Positions 58,215-64,000 of a DNA stretch of 64,000 nt are shown piece by piece. Source of the stretch: Eudorina sp. 2006-703-Eu-15. Lineage: Eukaryota; Chlorophyta; Chlorophyceae; Chlamydomonadales; Volvocaceae. Position 1 is the first letter of the stretch. Every line of letters begins with the position of its first letter. The translations under genes were made by a program, and so were the position numbers. The DNA is taken from contig BDSI01000056.1 of NCBI GenBank assembly GCA_003117195.1, forward strand, positions 469,467 to 533,466. The letters run 5' to 3'. The notes beneath the pieces are model-generated. The model was not told where the DNA came from. It searched no databases and saw nothing but the letters and a program-made list of their open reading frames with translations.

Positions 58215-58436
58215 GCCGCTGCTGCAGGTGCCGGTCAGGGTGTTACAGCGGATCCCGCGGGTCATCGGTCCGCTCTTCTGCCCAAGTCCTACCCGCCGTG
58301 GTCCGTACCCAAGACTCATTCGCCTGGATGCGCCCCGCGATGGGCGTCAAGTACCTGCCAAGACCCGCTGGGCCTGGAGCTGATACTCACTCAGACAAAG
58401 GTTGTAGCGTTTGGCGCGGGCGGGGCAGGGTCTGGG
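58215..58436. repeat. Segmental duplication, copy 2
   Basis: Partner of 57551-57746; carries an extra 26-bp piece (58235-58260, containing GTTACAGCGGATCCC) between the 20-bp leader and the 176-bp body. A near copy of that piece occurs alone at about 57399. Confidence 0.85.
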
Positions 58437-58627
58437 GGCTTCAACGCCGCTTGTGTTGCGCTCGCTGGGCAGCGGGGCCGAGGCTCGCATTCGGAGCCCC
58501 ATGCATGTATGGTGGTGGCTGTCCGCCAGCCCATCGCCAGCATCATCCACACTTTTAAAAAGCACTTCGGGCAGGTGCCTGCAGGCGCCTGCCCACAGCC
58601 TCGGTCGTTCCCCAACATGACGGGATC

Positions 58628-58853
58628 AACAGCCACACCTGCCAAAAACAGCCGCCGTCACGAACAGCCATCGCCCCCAACAGCCATCGCCACAAACAGC
58701 CATTGCCAATTTGCCATCAACAGCCATCGTCACCAACAGCCGCCACCACGAACAGCCATCGCCCCCAACAGCCATCGTCACGAACAGCTGCAGCCACCAA
58801 CAGCCGCCGACACGAACAGCTGTCGCTATGAACAGCCGTTGCCACGAACAGCC
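58628..58853. repeat. 16-bp minisatellite, about 14 units
   Basis: Degenerate units such as AACAGCCATCGTCACC run head to tail. The unit length is not a multiple of three, so a translated product would cycle through three frames. Confidence 0.8.
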
Positions 58854-59719
58854 TGAATGAACAAACAGGGTACTCGGCTACCGCAGAGGTGTATGTCGGT
58901 CACTGCGTGTTGTACCCGCGGATCCGCCGGGATCCAGATCCGGATCCGGTCGGGACAAGAGGATCCACCTCGGGTCCACAATGACCGCAATCAACCGAAC
59001 TGGTTACATTCAGGAAGTTTCCCAAGCCAATTCTGCTCCTCAATCAGTCTACGTTCTGATTCACGTTCACCACGTGCGCCACTCTATTTCATCTCAATTC
59101 AAACCAATGCCACCGTTCTGATCTGATCCCACGCCCGGTGACCTGCCCCGTCTGACAACGTTTACACCTGCCAATTTCCCGACACCTGTTACAACATTTG
59201 CCCCCAACGGATTTTGAAGGAAACGAGTGAGAGGGTTTGCGCACTGCAGCACTGACTCAATGCCACACCGCGGACGCGCCTTTCTCGCTATCACACACAC
59301 CCTCGTTCGCTCACGCCTCCTGCATGTCATGCACTTTGAAGGACGAACTCTTACATAGCGTCGAACAATAGCGATACACGTTAACGTCGGACCAAAGGCG
59401 CAAAGCTCAGGGAAAATCTGTGGTTCAAGGCACCGCCTGCAGGAAACCCATGGGTTGAACCATCCCCGCCAGCCCTGCAATACAGCCTACCCAGACAGCG
59501 GAGGAGGGAGCTGCAAGTTGAGGATCGAGCACCCTCGCCGCCCAAGGCACGTACCGTACCGTAATCAGGAGGCGGCAGTCACACAAGCGTCCAGCCAGCA
59601 AAGGGCGTGCCATGAAATTGTCACCAATCGAACAGACGCAAACGGAGCATGCGAGGGCATCCACATTTCTTATCACGGCAGTGCCTTCCGCCGACTCGCA
59701 CGGGCCCGCCTGTGCAGCC
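58854..59719. other. Intergenic / ELP4 3' region
   Basis: No gene seen. 59351-59719 is the likely ELP4 3' UTR. Confidence 0.5.
59351..59355 (-). terminator. Candidate poly(A) signal of ELP4
   Basis: TTACA on plus = TGTAA on minus (context ATGTAAGAG), about 365 nt past the stop. Confidence 0.5.
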
Positions 59720-62700
59720 TCAAAAGTCGAGGGCCTTATTCCCAGATGCCGGTGGGCCTCCACACAGCATCGAAGCCGCGCTCTTGGCTCCCTTGCCGGG
59801 CCCCGCAGCCGCTGCCGCCACCGCGGCCGCGGATGTGACCCCGGCCCCGCTGGCCGCCGAAGCCCTGCCCCCGAAGGCCTCCGCCGCCCTGGCTGCCGCC
59901 TCGGCCTGCCGCTCCTCCGCATCCGGGTCCACCTCCACGGGGCTCAGCCCCAGGCGCCGCCGCTTATTCCTCACCACGTACAGCTGCCCGTCCGCCACCC
60001 GCGGCCCCACCATACCCGCCGAGCTGAGCTTGCGGACGCTCAGCAGTGCCACCGCCCTGCAGTCGTATGGCCATGACCACATGGCCGCCAGAGCAAGCAA
60101 GCGAGCGAGCGGGCGGGCGGGAGGAACAGGGTATAGGAATGGACATGAAGGCGTTGATGGACTTTCAACCGACCCGGGACGTGGCGTAGAGGCACGTGCC
60201 TGTAGTATATATCCTAGGGTTATATGTTGGAGTGTACCCCGCGGTCGGGTCATCAATGACAGCCGCCGCCTCCTGATATGGGAACCAGCCGCGGCCGACA
60301 AGGAGCCGCCGCTGTCAGGCTTACGTGTTCGGGTCCGGCAGCAGCTTGAAAAGCGGCAGGTCGTCCGCCAGGCCCTCCAGCGCCAGCACCGTGTCAGCCA
60401 GGTGGGGCAGTCGGGCGGCGCAGCCGGGGCGCAGCAATCCTGGCGGGCAGGGCAGCGACGTAGGCATACGTTGGCACCCGCGCTCCTCGGCTTCCGCTCC
60501 ACAACAGTGCACCACCACCCTTGGCATGATTCGGAGTCCGCCTCCTCTGCAAGGCCTCGTAAGACGGCTCTCCACCTTTCCTCTAGCCTAGCCTCCTGAC
60601 CACCGGCAAGCCGGGCCCTCTGCACCCACCTGCCGGCACCGTGACCATGGCAGCGCACCGCGTCTGGAGCACACGCTGCCGTACATTGTACAGCAGCCGT
60701 ATGAGTGCTTGCTCCGAAGCCCCGTCAACTCCTCCCCACGCCAAACTGCCGGCGGACTCGATCACCAGCCGGCCCACGGGTTCGGGCCGGCGCGTGAACC
60801 CTGATAACGCTGGCGTGACTGCTCCTGCTGCTGCTGCTGAAGAGCTGGGTCCCAGCCCTGACACCTCCGACGCCGTTTGGAAGGCAGATAAGAACGCAGC
60901 GGCGTGGCGGTCAGCCTCGCTGTAAGCTGTGGAAGCGCCGCACTGCACGACTTCCTGTCGCAGGCCAAGCAGGGTCGCAGCGTCAGCTTCCCAACGGCGC
61001 TGCAACGCAAGTCATTTGAAACAACGGTACCGTACCATGAAAAGCAAGCAAACCGCGGGGATGCGAGCACACGCAAACTCAACAGTACTTTGCCTCTGAC
61101 AAAACTCTAGCCGATCATCAACGGCTTGACTAGGCGGGGTGCCGGTCGAAGTGACGACACAACTCCATCATTTCTCCCGGGGCCTACCAGGGTGCTGCCC
61201 CGCACGGCGTCCTCGCCCAGCTGCTTGGTCAGGTCGTAGGTGTGGCACCACTCGCGGCCCACACCCGCCGCTAACGCCCGGGATGCGGATGACGAAGCCG
61301 AGGAGGCGGAGGAGGAAGAGGCGCCGACCCTGGAAGCGCCACGACATTGGGGTCAGGCACACGGTCCGAGGACAAGCAAACACAGCGCACCTGCATCCAG
61401 TGCTACGCCCGTGCATCCCTTCAGGATAGGACAGTGCGATGTTCCAACGCGCAGCCCCCCCAAGCATGTCGTGGGTGGACGGCGCGCTGACACAGTCGGT
61501 CACCTGCGCCAGGTTCCATCGGCCAAGGCACGGCGCCATCACCCACCTGCCTGCCGACTGCGTCCCCTTCCCGCCGGAAACCCCCGCGTGAGGAGGCTGC
61601 TCGTCCTTGATGTACTTTTTGTACTGCCACGCGATACGCAGTTCCGGTTGCTCCTTTTGTCCGTCTTCATCAGCCGCTGAGCCAGTCGACTGCGGGGCGC
61701 GGATCAAGTGGACGGCCAAACGCGCGAAGGCCGGCATCGAGGGACCGTCAGCGTCGGACCACATCAACCCCCGCCCGGGGCGAGGACAGGAGGGGTTTGC
61801 GCCGAGTGGGAGTGGGATCGCAACAGCCGGACAAACCCTGACCAGTCCGGCACGCCACCTGGGCGCTCCCTGGCGCCACTAGTCGTTCGTCGTCCGCAAC
61901 ACGGTGCACAACATTTTCAAAGCACACTGCAAGCAAATTCTCACATTGGCGCATGTCCGAGACCATGTGGATGCGAGACTGCGCAAATACGAAGCCACCC
62001 TGAAGCTCGGCTTATGCCGAACTTGAGTTCCAGCTCCCACGGCTGTCTCGCAGTCCGCGATCCGCTTCCCCTGAACTTCCCACCGGCGCACGCGCACGGC
62101 GCGCATGCACGCAGCCTATCAATAGATGCAGTCAACCTCCGTCTGAAAGGGAAACCGGCCAGCGCCTACTCACCTTCGAGGCGCTGGCCTGCGCGGGAAG
62201 GAACGCGCCCGCGCCGCCCGGTGGTTGGCTGGCGGTGAGCCACAGCACCCGCTGCGAGGTCGGGCAGTATACATGCGAGGTCGGCGGTGGCCCGAAGCTG
62301 TCAGCAAATCGTGGCCCCAGTGACAACTGAGCTCGCAGAGCGACTGTGTGGCAGCGTGTTCCACGGCTGTGGCAGTATGGGCAGCGTCGGCTGTGGTTAT
62401 GTGGCCAGCGCACCGCTGCCCAGACAGAGCTGACCGCGGATGCAGCCAGGAACACAAAGCGCGTGCTCACAGTCGACGCCCGAAGCGACAGTTCAGCTGC
62501 TCAGCTGAGCACCCAGGAGCCCCAGCCGCAGCGCCACCCCACCTGCCGGCACGCGAGTCCCTCCGCAATGAAGTACCGCATCAGGTTGAGGTGCTGTCCC
62601 GAGCAAGCATCCTGAACATGGGCCCATGGATCAACAGGTCAGAGTAATGGAACTGGCGCGAAGCAGCCTGGGTGTGCGGGTCAGCACAGCCCATAATGAT

Positions 62701-63173
62701 GTCTGTGCGCGCGCGGCCCCATCAGTCGGCACCCAGTCGTGCCATCGCTGTCATCCATGCTCGCGCAGCCACTGGCGCAGGACTGTAATATTTATTGGCT
62801 CTGAGCAGGGGTGAGATTGCGGTTCCCGCAACAACCAACACAGGCGGAAGACGCCGCATCTAGAGGTGACGGTGCCGGCGACGGCGATGTCGACATGACG
62901 GTTAGGGTGCATGCTGTCTAGGTGTTGGCGGATGCGTGGGTCGCGAATTCCCCGTCGCTTACTTCGAGAACCAGCAGGACCGACGCCAGGGGTAGTCCCC
63001 CGGAGAGCAGGCGGTCAAGGTCTACAAGTCCCATGGAGATGAGGGTGTGGCCGTGCAAGCCCGGCCGTGTGCCAGTGTCTGCGGTAGTTAGTCCGGGTCG
63101 TTAGCACATCCAGCATGGCGGACAAGTATTGCAGATCCTTGCCTGCAACACCGGCTCGACGAAATGAGCTCAT
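59720..63173 (-). CDS. ELP4: Elongator complex protein 4 (PAXNEB family)
   Basis: Subunit of the Elp4-6 RecA-like ring of Elongator, which modifies wobble uridines of tRNAs. Model: complement(join(59720..60056,60325..60439,60630..60954,61188..61329,61547..61689,62174..62251,62543..62611,62963..63078,63143..63173)), 1356 nt, 451 aa. The N-terminus MSSFRRAGVADTGTRPGL fits the family start; then HTLISMGLVDLDRLLSGGL with the degenerate P-loop, SVLLVLEDACSGQHLNLMRY, FIAEGLACRQ, QPELRIAWQYKKYI, GREWCHTYDLTKQLGED, VGRLVIESAGSLAWGG, AAMVTVPAG, ARLPHLADTVLALEGLADD, and RNKRRRLGLSPVEV near the end. The Ala-rich C-tail is extra. Exon 1 (31 nt) ends at a GC donor (GCAG|GCAAGG). The acceptor at 60954 could instead be 60942; both keep phase. 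Confidence 0.9.
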
Positions 63174-63705
63174 CGCAAGCCGCCAGTTAATGGGTGAAAC
63201 AAGTACGTCAAGGTTGTGTCACAGCCCGTGGATCGCAACAAGTAGCTGCCAATAATGATAATTGTATTTGCTCAATCACGTTTGGTTGTTCAACTGTATT
63301 TGGCCATCTTTTGCGGACTGCGTACAGAATGGGATCCAAGTGCGCTTACAAATGGCTGTCGTTGGGCCCAAGCAACGAAACAACGAGAGCAGTTTGACGC
63401 CAAGAAACCTACAAGGATAATCTAATCCTTATCATCGTGACAACATCATAGCCAGGTCTTGACAATCGCTTTCAAGGAAATATACTCAACTGAACCTTCG
63501 TATTTATGTAGCACACGAAACGGTTTCGGTTATGGACCTATCCATGTAACATTCCAATAACTTGAGAGAGTACAAGATGGAGAGAGGCAGGAAGTATGAC
63601 AACACTTGAGCGGCAGCTGGTGTTCGCCACATACATGCTGCACCTTACAGCCTGTGGATATATCGAGCTCTGACTGGTTGATAGGCTGGAAGCGGCCGGG
63701 GCCCA
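63174..63705. promoter_or_regulatory. Divergent promoter region ELP4 / B9D2
   Basis: 532 bp between two opposite start codons, AT-richer than the flanking genes. No specific element assigned. Confidence 0.5.
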
Positions 63706-64000
63706 ATGGCCGAACTCCACATTATTGGGCAAATTGCGGGAGCCATCGGCTTTCCAAGCCAGAACCTCTTCTGCAAGGTAAATGCATTCAGATTGCTTCT
63801 TAGGGTCTGATATTGTCGTATGGCTCACTTCAAGGAGCGCCGGGAGGTGCTATTGACGAGCACCAAACCCGCTGCAGTGGGGCGTGACAGCAGGTCGCAG
63901 CTGGGAGCTTCTTGAGGGGCTGGACTCGGGGCAGACGCAACTGGACCTTGCGCCTGATGGCGAGCCAGTTGTGTGGGCGCACCCGCTTGATCTGCACTAT
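63706..64000 (+). CDS. B9D2: B9 domain-containing protein 2 (transition-zone protein), 3' end outside window
   Basis: Part of the MKS/B9 module at the ciliary transition zone, which gates entry of proteins into flagella. Exons 63706..63777 and 63878..64000 (65 codons) are visible: MAELHIIGQIAGAIGFPSQN, then LFCK|WGVTAGRSWELLEG, GQTQLDLAPDGEPVVWAHP and LDLHY at the edge. The B9 domain starts at residue 1, as is usual in B9D2, and the WxHPxDxHY motif is intact. Phase 0 junction, donor AAG|GTAAAT, acceptor CTGCAG. The frame is still open at base 64000. It indicates a flagellated organism. Confidence 0.92.

Overview
The window looks like nuclear DNA of a flagellated volvocine (Chlamydomonas/Volvox-type) green alga. 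Reasons: genes are densely split by short GT-AG introns with G/C-ending codons; chloroplast proteins (plastid-type pyruvate dehydrogenase E1 beta, ferredoxin-thioredoxin reductase catalytic chain) sit beside a ciliary transition-zone gene (B9D2); and downstream of most stop codons there is a TGTAA pentamer, the polyadenylation signal known from Chlamydomonas and Volvox. No bacterial, phage, CRISPR or viral gene was recognised.

Layout: 101-2259 (-) plastid PDH E1 beta, 3' end outside the window; 3996-8329 (-) FCF2-type rRNA-processing factor whose largest intron is almost wholly a 247-bp satellite array; 9353-16977 (-) EDR1/CTR1-like Raf MAP3K with one 3.76-kb disordered exon; 18053-23067 (-) SLU7 splicing factor; 24473-25221 (+) FTR catalytic chain, tail to tail with an 88-aa unknown protein (25229-25579, -); 26587-27228 (-) HMG-box plus histone-fold fusion; 28424-32172 (-) succinyl-CoA ligase alpha; 32752-38668 (+) asparaginyl-tRNA synthetase; 40452-49473 (-) GH31 alpha-glucosidase with trefoil domain; 49948-53666 (+) ABHD/YheT-type hydrolase; about 6 kb with repeats and only a weak coding trace; 59720-63173 (-) Elongator subunit ELP4; 63706-64000 (+) B9D2, cut by the window end.

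Exon joins were chosen so that splice sites, reading phase and family alignment agree; the coding lengths of all complete models are multiples of three. Genes are largely in head-to-head pairs (SLU7/FTR, SCLA1/AsnRS, GH31/ABHD, ELP4/B9D2) and tail-to-tail pairs, so flanks are shared promoters or abutting 3' UTRs. The genes are mainly housekeeping (acetyl-CoA supply, TCA cycle, redox control, translation, splicing, ribosome biogenesis, tRNA modification, cilia) and do not form a single pathway. The least ordinary items are the HMG-box/histone-fold fusion, the satellite-filled FCF2 intron, the Raf kinase with its giant low-complexity exon, the in-frame N-terminal extension of AsnRS, and several GC-AG introns.
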